This document shows positions 1-9,995 of a DNA stretch of 35,164 bases, piece by piece; within the stretch, counting starts at the first letter, position 1; each line of letters starts with the position of its first letter. The notes under the pieces were generated by a model, which worked only from the letters and a program-made list of their open reading frames with translations, was not told where the DNA came from and did no database searches. A program made the translations under genes and the position numbers. Source of the stretch: DAONDQ01 sp035402645 (lineage in GTDB: Bacteria; Cloacimonadota; Cloacimonadia; Cloacimonadales; DAONDQ01). Location of the stretch: NCBI GenBank assembly GCA_035402645.1, contig DAONDQ010000016.1, positions 1 to 35,164 of the forward strand. Direction: 5' to 3'.

Positions 1-55
1 TTTACTCTATATACACATCTTTATAGAAATAAGAGATGTAGTTCTAGTTATTTAG

Positions 56-119
56 TTGACAAAAATATAGAATAATATTTTTTTTTTAGCCAAAGGTATT
101 TTATTCAGCAAGTGGGGAG
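56..119 (+). promoter_or_regulatory. Possible -35 box and Shine-Dalgarno of the NRPS gene
   Basis: A perfect TTGACA lies at 56-61. No good -10 hexamer sits 16-18 bases downstream, where there is only a T-run; TAATAT at 73-78 is too close. The promoter is therefore only half supported. The ribosome binding site is clear: GGGGAG at 114-119, five bases before the ATG at 125. Bases 1-55 are AT-rich and I see no gene in them. Confidence 0.35.
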
Positions 120-124
120 TCACT

Positions 125-3100
125 ATGGTCACAGATATACTCGATGATCAGAAAATGAACAGCGAGGATAACCCTCAGGAAGAATCAATTTTAACCCGTT
201 GGAATCATACCGAGATGGACTATCCGAAGGATATTCCCATTCATCAGCTTTTTGAAATGATGGCAGAGGCATATCCGAATCGGAATGCGGTTGTCGATGG
301 TTCAGGCTCGATCACATTTACGGAATTGAATCGACAGGCTAACAGAATCGCCAACTGGTTATTAACGAAAATCAGACTCCAACCCGAGACCCCGGTTTGT
401 CTTTTCATGCCGTCATCGAGACAGTTCGTCATTGCCATGCTGGGTATTATCAAAGCTGGTGGAGCATACGTACCTCTCGATCTCAAATTTCCTGTGGAAC
501 GTATATCCTATATTATTTCCCAGACACAAAGCCCGATCGTACTCACAACGATGAACCATTCTGCCTCCTTTCCGCTGGAAGGAGTCGAATTATTAGAAGT
601 TGATAATTATGAGAGTTTTGACGGTATTTCATTGGAATATCCTATTACAAAAGTAGAACCGGAACAATTAGCCTATATTATTTTCACATCCGGTTCAACG
701 GGAACGCCCAAGGGTGTTGCCATAGAGCATAGATGCCTGGTCAATCTGGTATATTGGAGTCGGATCCGTTTTAAGATGAAAGGTGGCGAGAACCAGACGC
801 AAACGACCAGAATTGTTTTTGACGCATCTGTATGGGAGTTTTGGACAAGCTTATGTCTTGGGAATACACTGCACATCGTCGAACAGCACGTGCTTCTGGA
901 TATGGAACACATGAACGAATGGCTGATCTCACATGAAATACATATTATGTTCATGGCTACCGGTATTGCAGAATTATTCCTTGATTCCGACTGGCATGCA
1001 AATCGTACACTTCGAGTCCTGATCGCAGGTGGTGATAAACTCACACGAAGACCTGATCCTGATTTTCCAGCTCAATTCACAAATTACTATGGACCTACAG
1101 AAGCGACGATGGTCACAACAGAAAAGATCGTCGAACCAGTGAAGGATGTTTATACGATTCCAACCATCGGCAAGCCGATTGCAAATTACCAATGCTACGT
1201 TCTGGATGAAAACCTGAAACCCGTAGGAGTCGGTGAGAATGGTCAATTGTTCATCGGTGGTGACGGTCTTGCCCGTTGTTATTACGGCAGTCCTGACCTG
1301 ACGAATGAAGCATTTATACCAAATCCATTCCCCGGAACCCCTGGAGATAGAATATATAAGACCGGAGATCTGGTCCGATATACAGAAGATGGTGATATCG
1401 ATTTTCTGGGGAGAATCGATTTTCAAGTGAAGATTCGTGGTTACCGTATTGAACTGGGTGAAATAGAATCTGCATTCCTTCAGCATCCGGCGGTGAACCA
1501 ATGTATTGTTACGGCGGAATCCGTTGATGGTGGTGACCGTGTACTGGTTGCCAGTATCATCCTGAATCATAGGATCAAGACTAATACGGAGGAATTAAAA
1601 GCGTTTGTAGCGGATAAGATTCCTGAATACATGATACCATCCTTTGTACAATTCCTGAAGTCATATCCGCTGACTGCAAACGGCAAGATCGATAGGGATG
1701 CTATGCCAATACCCAGTAGAAAGACGGAAGAAACTCCCCTTTCATTCGATGAACCTTCAACCGAAATGGAGATCATTATCGCCAATATCTGGAAGAGAAT
1801 CCTGAAACTTGATAAAGTCAGCATGCAGGATCATTTTTACCAGTTGGGCGGACATTCCATCAAGGGAACACAAATATTAGCCATCGTTCGAAAGGAAATC
1901 GGAGTATCTCTCGACATTCCCTTCATCCTAAATAACCCATCCCTGGCAGAATTCGTTCATGCTGTACAGGAAGCACAAAAGCAAACCCGGAAAGCAATCA
2001 CTGTACAGACGGGACAAGATGAATTTCCGCTTTCCTGGGGACAGCACGGCGTATGGTATTTCTGGAATCTCGATCCAAAGCGAACCGATTTTCATATTCC
2101 TATGCGTATCGACATCGAAGGCTCTTTGAAGACGGATGTATTGAAACAGGCATTACAGATGGTTGTTGACCATCATGAGATATTGAGAACCAGTTTTGAA
2201 ATGAAGGATGGTGTCCCCACCCAATTCATTCATCCAAGAGTCCGTGTGGAATTACCCTATATCATGATTCCGAAGAATCCTTCAAGAGCCGGTTCTTCTC
2301 TGACAAATCAACCCCAGCATGACGACATCTTCCCGTATTCGAACAATACTCCTGAATTGAAAGACCTGGAAAGAAGAATGGGAACAGAACCATTCAATCT
2401 GCAGGCAGTGCCTCTATTCAGATTCTACCTGGTGCAGTGCAGTGTAAATGAATTCATCCTATTCGCCACTTTCCACCATATCATGGTGGACGGGTGGTCA
2501 ACCAGTATATTCCTTCGTGATCTGCGGAGCATCTATGCCAGTTTGATTGATAACCAGCCACCACTCTTCCCTGAGTTATCGGTTCGTTATGGCGATTATG
2601 CCGTTTGGCAGAAATCCAGAACTCCCAGCGTCGATTTTTCCAAGGAACTTCAGTACTGGAAATCAAAACTAATACCCTTCCCTCCCGAATTGAAACTGCC
2701 CTTGAAATCGGGAAATTCACATAATCATAAACATACCGGAAGAAGATACTGGTGGGTAATAGATCAGGATTTGACTTCTTCTCTGAATAACCTGGCGCAG
2801 ACATCCAACAAGAGTCTGTTTACTACCCTGCTGGCAATATTCAAACTATTATTATATAAATACACGCAACAGACCGATATTGTCATTGGCAGTTCCTATG
2901 CTGGACGAACGGAAGCAGAGTTGGAAAACGTCATGGGTGTGTTCACTAACGTTCTTGCACTCAGAACGAGTTTGGAAGGCAATCCAACCTTCATGGAGCT
3001 CCTCGATAGAGAGCAGCAAACTACCAGTTATGCTTTTGCCAATGCCAATTATCCTTTCGATCAGCTTGTGATTGATCTGGGTTACAAGACAGAACCGAAC

Positions 3101-6100
3101 AAGCACCCTATATTCCAAGTGATGTTCCTGCTCCAGAATTATCCGGATGTGGAAAGAGAATACGGCGGTGTTAAGTTGCATATGATTGAAATCGGCAACC
3201 TGTCTGCCAAGTTTGATTTGCTTCTAACCATAGAAGAATATCAGGAAAAATTGATCTGCTGGTATGAGTATAATGCCGCTATCCTGGATGATGAGATCGT
3301 TCAGCGCATGTCCGATCAGTTCACATGGCTGTGCACGCAAATCACCAGGAAACCTCTCCAGAGAATCGACAGTTTTGAAGTTCTACTACCAAAGGAAAAA
3401 GAAAAGATCCTGGAAGAATGGAACCAGACCATGGCAAAATTCACTGCCAATAAAACGTACCCGGAAATCTTCGATGATAATCTGGCTATCAACGCGAAGG
3501 CAGCGGCTGTCTATTTTAAGGAAAAAAGGCTAACTTATAAGGAATTGAATATTTTCTCCAACCGTATGGCACATATGCTATTGAATCACGGAGTTGAACC
3601 TGATACCATCATCGGTGTCTGTCTTGAGAGAAGCATTGAATTGCCGATTGCGTTATTGTCGGTTTGGAAGACAGGATGTGCCTATCTTCCTCTTGATCAT
3701 ACATATCCTTCCGAAAGATTGAATTATATGATTGAAGATAGTGGTGCCAAGATCATACTAACTCAACAGTCACTAATGCCCAAACTACCTTCTGATAAAG
3801 TGAAGTGCATATGTCTTGATGATCCTGACACAACCTGGACTGCCGATTCTCCTGAACCTTTGCCGGTCACTACAAAAGATGATTCAATTGCATATGTGAT
3901 CTATACATCCGGTTCGACGGGTAAACCGAAAGGTGTGCAAATCACACAGCGTAACCTTGTGCATCATAACCTTGCCGTTGTTCGTGAATTCGGACTTACC
4001 TCCAAGGATCGTGTCCTGCAATTCGGTTCCATCAGTTTCGATCTTTCTATAGAGGAAATTTTCCCAACCTGGTTGGCAGGTGCGACATTGATCATGAGGA
4101 CCGATGAGGTTCTTACATCGTTGGAACATTTCTTGGATTTCATCGAAACCGAGCAGATTTCTGTACTCGATATTCCGACTGCCTATTGGCACGAGCTTGT
4201 GTATTTACTTACAGAACGAAACCTTCCCAATTCAGTCAGATTGGTGATCATAGGTGGTGAAAAAGCGTTACCGGATAAACTTGCAATTTGGCATAACCAT
4301 GTCGATAAGAATGTAAAATTGCTGAATACATACGGACCGACTGAAACGACTGTTATCGCCACTATCTATGAACCCAAGAGAGACGATGTGATTGATTTGG
4401 AAGAATTCCCGATTGGAAAACCCATATCAAACATCTTTACTTATGTCTTGAATAAGAATCTGCAGCCTGTTCCAATCGGTGTTTCAGGTGAACTCTATAT
4501 CGGAGGTATCTGTGTTGGAGCAGGTTACATCAACAGACCTGATCTCACAGCCGAGAGATTCCTGAAAAATCCTTTCGCAAATCATCCCAAGGAACGAATA
4601 TACAAAACCGGAGATATTGTTAAGTATCGATTCGACGGTAATCTGATCTATCTTGGCAGAAGTGATGACCAGGTTAAATTCCTTGGGCATCGGATTGAAT
4701 TACATGAAATTGAAATGGCTATCAGCAAACTTCCGGATGTGAAGAATGCAGTGGTTATCCTATCTGATGACAATCCGGATCATCAGAGTCTGGTTGCCTA
4801 TATCGTTCCCGATATTAAACAACCTGATCTTGAAAAAGTGAAATCCAATCTACTGACTGTCCTTCCTGATTATATGATACCTTCTCAGTTCATATTTATC
4901 AAGGAATTACCTTTCACGACATCAGGCAAGATCGATAAGAAAGCACTTCCCAAGCCCGGGATGGAGCAGCATGATAAGTTGCTGGTTTTCCCTCGAACTT
5001 CCCTGGAAAAACGAATTGCGGGAATATGGCAGAAAGTGCTGAATCTGCAACAAGTTGATGTAATCTCTACCTTCAATGAACTTGGAGGTCATTCTCTTAA
5101 GGCAATGCTTGCAGTTGCTCTACTGGAGAAAGAATTCAAAACCAAGATAGACCTTCAGACTTTTGTCGATCATCCCAATATTGCCTCCCTTGCCTCTTAT
5201 TATGAAGGGGAAGCTGATACAGAAGAAAAAGCGGTGAAAAGTGATATCATACCGATACCCAGGGATAAAGATTCATATACGATTTCCTATTCTGAGGAAG
5301 GTCTTTGGTTCCTTTGGGAAATGGATCAGAGTAAGATTGCTTACAATATTCCTCTTTCATTCTCAGTAAAAGGATTTGTAGATCAGAAAGTATTCTCTGA
5401 TGCCATTCACTATCTCATTAATCGGCACGAAGTATTCAAAACCAATTTCAGGTTATTTGATGGTATCCCCAAAAAGATACTTGATAAGGATATCAAGGTC
5501 AATTTTGATATTGTCGATATTAGTGATGGTGCCTCCTATGAGAAGGAGGCAAATGCAATCCAAATGGCGAAGCAGTTGTCGGCTACACCTTTCAACTTAT
5601 ATTCCGGTCCGTTATACAAAGCCACTCTTCTGAAACTCGCTGATGATAATTGGCGATTCATACTGGTCATTCATCATATTGTAGCAGATGGGTGGTCTTT
5701 TGCACTCTTCATGTCAGAATTCCAAAAAGTATATCAGGCACTAACCGAAGGGAAAGAACCAGAACTGCATGAATTACAGATTCAGTATATTGATTATGCA
5801 GTTTGGCAAAGAGATTTGTTTGAAAAGGAACTGAAAAACATCCAGGCTCATTACTGGAAGAACAAGTTGAGTCCTTTACCTGAACCAATCCAATTGCCCA
5901 TCAAAGGTATCCGTCCGGCAGAACAAAGTTATCAGGGTAAACATGTGAGCATGTTTATTCCAAACGAAACATACGAAGTTTGGAAGAACTTGGTCAAAGA
6001 GACAAACACGAGTCTCTTCACTGTTCTCCTCTGCGGTTTGAATATACTCCTCTACAGATACAGTGGGCAGGAAGACTTAATTGTGGGAACTCCATTTGCA

Positions 6101-9100
6101 AACAGGAAGGATCCTGCACTTGAAGATGTAATGGGTTGCTTCACGAATATGCTTGCTTTACGTACCCCGTTCACTCCGGAAGATTCAATCAATGTGCTTC
6201 TGAAGAAGATCAACCAGACATGTCTGGAAGCATTCTCTCATTCAGATTATCCCCTGAATCTCCTAATTCCGCTGCTTCAGGTGCCAAGAGACACAAGCAG
6301 GCATCCACTGTACCAGGTGATGCTGACTCTACAAAATTACCCCATTCCCGACTTCAGTTTCAGCGGAATTAAGATGAAACCGAATGTGATTCCCAACGGT
6401 TCTGCCAAAGTAGACCTCTCTCTTAGTTTTGCAGAGACCGAAGATGGTTTGGAAGGAATCCTTGAATATGATTCCGAACTGTTTGAACAGGATTTCTGTA
6501 AGAGAATGGCTGACAACTTCATTCAAATTATGAACGACATTGCTTCCAATCTTGACGTTCCTGTTTCTGAAATTGCCTATCTGACTCCTGAAGAAGAAAA
6601 CAGGATTCTCATTGAGATCAACCAGACCGAAACAGAATTACCGGCTTACAATTCCGTTCTTGAATGGATAGAAAATACAGCAAAGCAATATCCTGATAAG
6701 TCTGCCATCATATTTGATAAAGAAGAGATCAAGTATTCAGAACTTATGAAAAGAGTTTATAAAACAGCAGATTTCATGCTCTTGCAGGGTGTTAGCCATG
6801 GAGACCGAATCGGTATATTCCTCGATCGCAGTCCGGAAATGCTGATCTTCGCTCTTGCAGCATGGGCAATTGGTTGTTCATACCTTTATCTTGATCCTGA
6901 GTTCCCTGATGAACGTCTGAATTTCATGAAAGAAGACACATCACCGAAGTTCATTATCGTGAATCGGAACCTTTCCACTCGATACCAGGTTAAACCATTG
7001 AATGTGTATATATTGGAAGATATTGCTTCTAAAATTGATAAAAGCAGTGAATCTCGTCCAAGTTATGATCCCCAACCTGATGATATCGGTTATTTGATCT
7101 TCACCTCCGGTTCAACCGGGAAGCCCAAGGGAGTTGCCATCCTGCAGGAATCAATCATCAACTTCCTGTATTCTATGCAGCAGAAACCGGGATTAACACC
7201 TGAAGATCGTTTGCTGGCAATAACCCCCATGAGCTTTGATATTTCTGCTCTGGAAATGTACCTGCCGCTTGTTACCGGTGCAACATCCATTATATTGGAA
7301 AGGCAAAGAGCCATGAGCGGTGGTTTGTTAGCCTCAGCTATCGAAGAATATAAAACCACACTTATCCAGGCTACTCCTTCCACATATAAGCTACTTCTCG
7401 ATAATAACTGGCAGGGAAATCCAAACCTGGTTGCACTGAGTGGTGGTGAAGCAATTTCACAGACACTGGCACATCAGCTTGTAGGAAAAGTCAAAGCACT
7501 ATGGAATATGTATGGACCAACCGAGACAACGGTTTGGTCAACCATCTACCAAATCAAGTCAAGCGCAGATCCAATATTGATTGGAAAGCCCATAGCCAAT
7601 ACGCAAGTGTATATACTTGACGCACTTCAGAAACCTGTTCCGTTCGGAGCTTGGGGTGAATTATACATTGGAGGGAAAGGCGTAGCATTGGGCTATTGGA
7701 ATCGAAGTGAATTAACGAGTAGGCGCTTCCTACGTAATCCTTTCCAGAATGATCAGAATGAGAGAATCTATAAAACCGGTGATGTTGTCCGTTTCAAGCC
7801 TGATGGCAATTTAGAGTACTTCGGAAGAAATGATTTTCAAGTCAAGATCAGGGGACACCGTATCGAGCTCGGTGAGATCAGTGAACTGCTACGCAAGCAT
7901 CCTGCAGTCAAAGATGCAGTCATTATTGCTGATGATGGGCAGTATGACCAGAAACAATTAGTCGGGTATCTGATCCTTCACCCTCAGGAACGCCCTGATA
8001 AAGCAGAAATCAGACAATTCCTGCGTAAGGATCTCCCTGATTATATGATTCCAAATATTTACATTCTGCTTGAATCCTTCCCATTAACAGCAAATGGGAA
8101 AATTGATCAAAATGCACTACCAAAACCAAAGATACAGGAACCTGTGGTGAGTGGGGAAATCGTTGAAGCAAAAACACCCGAGCAGGAATTGCTCATTCGG
8201 GCAGTAAAGGACATTCTTCATCTGCAGAAGGTGGGAATCAACGATAACTTCTTTGATATTGGAGGAAATTCCATCCTCAGTATGCAACTCATCAGCAGGG
8301 TAAGCCAGGCGGGGCTGGCATTAACCATCGATCATCTATTCCGGCACCGCAATTTGGAAGAATTGGCAAGTTGGATGCAGATCAAAACCGACGAAAAGAC
8401 ATTTGGTTCATTCTCGTTGGTCGAATTGAGAAAAGGAAATCCTAAATATCCTCCTTTATTCCTCATACATCCATTGCCCGGAGATGTTCTCGGGTATGTT
8501 AACCTGGTACGCAGAATCGACCCTGAACAACCGGTTTATGGTTTCCAGGCTTATGGTCTGCTTGATCCTGACAAAGCGCATAAGACTATACCCGAAATGG
8601 CTGCATACTATATTTCCATTATCGAAAAAATGAATATTCCAAAAGGATACATGCTTGCCGGTTGGTGTTACGGAGGATCGATCGCCTTTGAAATGGCTCA
8701 GCAACTAAGAACGAAAGGTATTACCTTACCAAACCTGTTCTTATTCGATACTTTCGCCTTCAATCCTGTCGATGAACTGAAGAAAAGATATAGCTCACAC
8801 AGAATGGGTGTCTATATCAAGAATACTTTCCGTATCCCCCATTTGATTCGTGTGAAACTGAAGGAAAAGAAGAATGGCTATCAAGTCATGTTCGATCGAG
8901 AAAACATCTTCCAAGAACAGGGAATCTTTATCAATCGTAGTATCGTACGAATGATTAACCTGGAATCTGTCTTCAAATGGACTATGGACTGGTATCCGGG
9001 TAGAATCACAGTGTTTTCTGCAAAAGTACAGCATCCTTCCATGATGCATGACAAGGAAATGGCATGGAAGATATTTGCAGATCGTTACAAGATTCACAGG

Positions 9101-9199
9101 ATTGATGCAACTCATGATAACATACTCAAGGAACCTCAGGTTATCCAAATTGTGGAGATCATGAATGAATACCTGAAGTATGAAAGAGATAAATTATAA
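125..9199 (+). CDS. Three-module nonribosomal peptide synthetase (A-PCP-C-A-PCP-C-A-PCP-TE)
   Basis: This 3024-residue megasynthase should assemble and release a tripeptide-sized product. Each adenylation domain carries the TSGSTG loop (188, 1261, 2327) and the catalytic NGK/SGK lysine (521, 1602, 2659). Carrier-protein phosphopantetheine serines are S578, S1657 and S2716 (GGHS, GGHS, GGNS). Two condensation domains have intact HHxxxDG at 784-790 and 1850-1856. A thioesterase ends the protein, with triad C2848-D2875-H2997. There is no condensation domain before module 1, so it is the initiation module; there is no epimerase or methyltransferase. Aligned to GrsA, the pocket codes read D-A-W-F-I-G-Y-M-V-K (Leu-like, tentative), D-L-E-D-I-G-T-V-I-K (acidic pocket, so a basic residue, tentative) and D-I-L-Q-L-G-M-V-W-K (8/10 to the known glycine code). 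The start ATG has GGGGAG five bases upstream. The product is unknown. Confidence 0.95.
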   Translation: MVTDILDDQKMNSEDNPQEESILTRWNHTEMDYPKDIPIHQLFEMMAEAYPNRNAVVDGSGSITFTELNRQANRIANWLLTKIRLQPETPVCLFMPSSRQFVIAMLGIIKAGGAYVPLDLKFPVERISYIISQTQSPIVLTTMNHSASFPLEGVELLEVDNYESFDGISLEYPITKVEPEQLAYIIFTSGSTGTPKGVAIEHRCLVNLVYWSRIRFKMKGGENQTQTTRIVFDASVWEFWTSLCLGNTLHIVEQHVLLDMEHMNEWLISHEIHIMFMATGIAELFLDSDWHANRTLRVLIAGGDKLTRRPDPDFPAQFTNYYGPTEATMVTTEKIVEPVKDVYTIPTIGKPIANYQCYVLDENLKPVGVGENGQLFIGGDGLARCYYGSPDLTNEAFIPNPFPGTPGDRIYKTGDLVRYTEDGDIDFLGRIDFQVKIRGYRIELGEIESAFLQHPAVNQCIVTAESVDGGDRVLVASIILNHRIKTNTEELKAFVADKIPEYMIPSFVQFLKSYPLTANGKIDRDAMPIPSRKTEETPLSFDEPSTEMEIIIANIWKRILKLDKVSMQDHFYQLGGHSIKGTQILAIVRKEIGVSLDIPFILNNPSLAEFVHAVQEAQKQTRKAITVQTGQDEFPLSWGQHGVWYFWNLDPKRTDFHIPMRIDIEGSLKTDVLKQALQMVVDHHEILRTSFEMKDGVPTQFIHPRVRVELPYIMIPKNPSRAGSSLTNQPQHDDIFPYSNNTPELKDLERRMGTEPFNLQAVPLFRFYLVQCSVNEFILFATFHHIMVDGWSTSIFLRDLRSIYASLIDNQPPLFPELSVRYGDYAVWQKSRTPSVDFSKELQYWKSKLIPFPPELKLPLKSGNSHNHKHTGRRYWWVIDQDLTSSLNNLAQTSNKSLFTTLLAIFKLLLYKYTQQTDIVIGSSYAGRTEAELENVMGVFTNVLALRTSLEGNPTFMELLDREQQTTSYAFANANYPFDQLVIDLGYKTEPNKHPIFQVMFLLQNYPDVEREYGGVKLHMIEIGNLSAKFDLLLTIEEYQEKLICWYEYNAAILDDEIVQRMSDQFTWLCTQITRKPLQRIDSFEVLLPKEKEKILEEWNQTMAKFTANKTYPEIFDDNLAINAKAAAVYFKEKRLTYKELNIFSNRMAHMLLNHGVEPDTIIGVCLERSIELPIALLSVWKTGCAYLPLDHTYPSERLNYMIEDSGAKIILTQQSLMPKLPSDKVKCICLDDPDTTWTADSPEPLPVTTKDDSIAYVIYTSGSTGKPKGVQITQRNLVHHNLAVVREFGLTSKDRVLQFGSISFDLSIEEIFPTWLAGATLIMRTDEVLTSLEHFLDFIETEQISVLDIPTAYWHELVYLLTERNLPNSVRLVIIGGEKALPDKLAIWHNHVDKNVKLLNTYGPTETTVIATIYEPKRDDVIDLEEFPIGKPISNIFTYVLNKNLQPVPIGVSGELYIGGICVGAGYINRPDLTAERFLKNPFANHPKERIYKTGDIVKYRFDGNLIYLGRSDDQVKFLGHRIELHEIEMAISKLPDVKNAVVILSDDNPDHQSLVAYIVPDIKQPDLEKVKSNLLTVLPDYMIPSQFIFIKELPFTTSGKIDKKALPKPGMEQHDKLLVFPRTSLEKRIAGIWQKVLNLQQVDVISTFNELGGHSLKAMLAVALLEKEFKTKIDLQTFVDHPNIASLASYYEGEADTEEKAVKSDIIPIPRDKDSYTISYSEEGLWFLWEMDQSKIAYNIPLSFSVKGFVDQKVFSDAIHYLINRHEVFKTNFRLFDGIPKKILDKDIKVNFDIVDISDGASYEKEANAIQMAKQLSATPFNLYSGPLYKATLLKLADDNWRFILVIHHIVADGWSFALFMSEFQKVYQALTEGKEPELHELQIQYIDYAVWQRDLFEKELKNIQAHYWKNKLSPLPEPIQLPIKGIRPAEQSYQGKHVSMFIPNETYEVWKNLVKETNTSLFTVLLCGLNILLYRYSGQEDLIVGTPFANRKDPALEDVMGCFTNMLALRTPFTPEDSINVLLKKINQTCLEAFSHSDYPLNLLIPLLQVPRDTSRHPLYQVMLTLQNYPIPDFSFSGIKMKPNVIPNGSAKVDLSLSFAETEDGLEGILEYDSELFEQDFCKRMADNFIQIMNDIASNLDVPVSEIAYLTPEEENRILIEINQTETELPAYNSVLEWIENTAKQYPDKSAIIFDKEEIKYSELMKRVYKTADFMLLQGVSHGDRIGIFLDRSPEMLIFALAAWAIGCSYLYLDPEFPDERLNFMKEDTSPKFIIVNRNLSTRYQVKPLNVYILEDIASKIDKSSESRPSYDPQPDDIGYLIFTSGSTGKPKGVAILQESIINFLYSMQQKPGLTPEDRLLAITPMSFDISALEMYLPLVTGATSIILERQRAMSGGLLASAIEEYKTTLIQATPSTYKLLLDNNWQGNPNLVALSGGEAISQTLAHQLVGKVKALWNMYGPTETTVWSTIYQIKSSADPILIGKPIANTQVYILDALQKPVPFGAWGELYIGGKGVALGYWNRSELTSRRFLRNPFQNDQNERIYKTGDVVRFKPDGNLEYFGRNDFQVKIRGHRIELGEISELLRKHPAVKDAVIIADDGQYDQKQLVGYLILHPQERPDKAEIRQFLRKDLPDYMIPNIYILLESFPLTANGKIDQNALPKPKIQEPVVSGEIVEAKTPEQELLIRAVKDILHLQKVGINDNFFDIGGNSILSMQLISRVSQAGLALTIDHLFRHRNLEELASWMQIKTDEKTFGSFSLVELRKGNPKYPPLFLIHPLPGDVLGYVNLVRRIDPEQPVYGFQAYGLLDPDKAHKTIPEMAAYYISIIEKMNIPKGYMLAGWCYGGSIAFEMAQQLRTKGITLPNLFLFDTFAFNPVDELKKRYSSHRMGVYIKNTFRIPHLIRVKLKEKKNGYQVMFDRENIFQEQGIFINRSIVRMINLESVFKWTMDWYPGRITVFSAKVQHPSMMHDKEMAWKIFADRYKIHRIDATHDNILKEPQVIQIVEIMNEYLKYERDKL

Positions 9200-9215
9200 A
9201 AAGAAAATGAAAAAG

Positions 9216-9249
9216 AAAAGCGTAGCATATTCAAATGCTACGCTTTTTT
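9216..9249. terminator. Bidirectional Rho-independent terminator between NRPS and GNAT genes
   Basis: A 13-bp perfect stem (9216-9228 with 9235-9247; core GCGTAGCAT/ATGCTACGC) encloses a 6-base loop. It has A-tracts on the left and a T6 run on the right, so it can stop both the NRPS transcript and the convergent acetyltransferase transcript. Confidence 0.9.
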
Positions 9250-9252
9250 ATC

Positions 9253-9834
9253 TTAAACTTGTTTAGCGTTATATTCTGTTGGTGTCCTGACTCGCGAGAA
9301 TAATAAGTAATCATAGAAGAATTTTCTCGTTTCATGGAATCCGCCCATATGTACCAAACCTTCTTCGACAAATCCAAGCCTATTCAACAATTTCTGTGAG
9401 GGTTGGTTCTCAGGTCGGACCTGAGCTTGTATCCGATGGAAATTCAAGTCATCATCAGCCCATTTCAAGATTGCCTTGAGCGCTTCCTGCATATAACCCT
9501 TTCCCCATTCTGATTTCGCCAGGTCATATCCTATGTCCGCAATGGAGTTTCTCCAGAAACCACAAAGAATGCAGGTTCCTATAAGCTTATCGGTTTCTTT
9601 GGATACGACAGCCCATCGGATTGTTTCACGTTTTCTATATTGTTCATTAAAATACTCGATGATCATCCTTGCCACGTCAACTGAACCCGGACCATCCCAA
9701 TCCAAAAACTTCGGAACTTCCGGCTCGGAATATAACTCGTAGAATGCCTCTGCATCAGAATCTGCCAACTGACGAAGAATCAATCGTTCAGTAGTTAAAA
9801 CCGGGAACTTCTGAAACGCATCTTTCAGAGCCAT
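9253..9834 (-). CDS. GNAT-family N-acetyltransferase (RimJ/RimL-like)
   Basis: The protein has 193 aa, the usual size for a single-domain GNAT. The N-terminus 'LTTERLILRQL' is typical of the RimJ/RimL branch (acetyl-CoA to an alpha-amine or small-molecule amine). The acetyl-CoA pyrophosphate loop is visible near residues 106-120 (SEWGKGYMQEAL), followed by the 'NQPSQKLLNRLGF' motif B. The start at 9834 is supported by GGGGAGG about six bases upstream. It lies between the NRPS and the phosphopantetheinyl transferase on the opposite strand, sharing a terminator with the NRPS. It might acetylate the free amine of the peptide or protect the host, but it could equally be a general housekeeping GNAT; the sequence does not decide this. 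Confidence 0.88.
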   Translation of the reverse strand: MALKDAFQKFPVLTTERLILRQLADSDAEAFYELYSEPEVPKFLDWDGPGSVDVARMIIEYFNEQYRKRETIRWAVVSKETDKLIGTCILCGFWRNSIADIGYDLAKSEWGKGYMQEALKAILKWADDDLNFHRIQAQVRPENQPSQKLLNRLGFVEEGLVHMGGFHETRKFFYDYLLFSRVRTPTEYNAKQV

Positions 9835-9866
9835 AATAACCTCCCCATTTGAAACATTTCATATTT

Positions 9867-9897
9867 ATTATATATCGAATATCATTCATTCTGTAAA
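9867..9897 (-). promoter_or_regulatory. Promoter of the GNAT gene
   Basis: Read on the minus strand, TTTACA (9897-9892) is followed after 17 bases by TATATA (9874-9869), which overlaps a perfect TATAAT (9872-9867). The ATG follows about 33 bases downstream behind a good Shine-Dalgarno. Confidence 0.5.
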
Positions 9898-9995
9898 GTT
9901 TTTTTTTATTCCCTGAAGAACGATACCCCATATCATGTGTGATTGCATTCTATATTTTTGCTTGACCATCAAAGTGATTGATATTTCATACGGGA

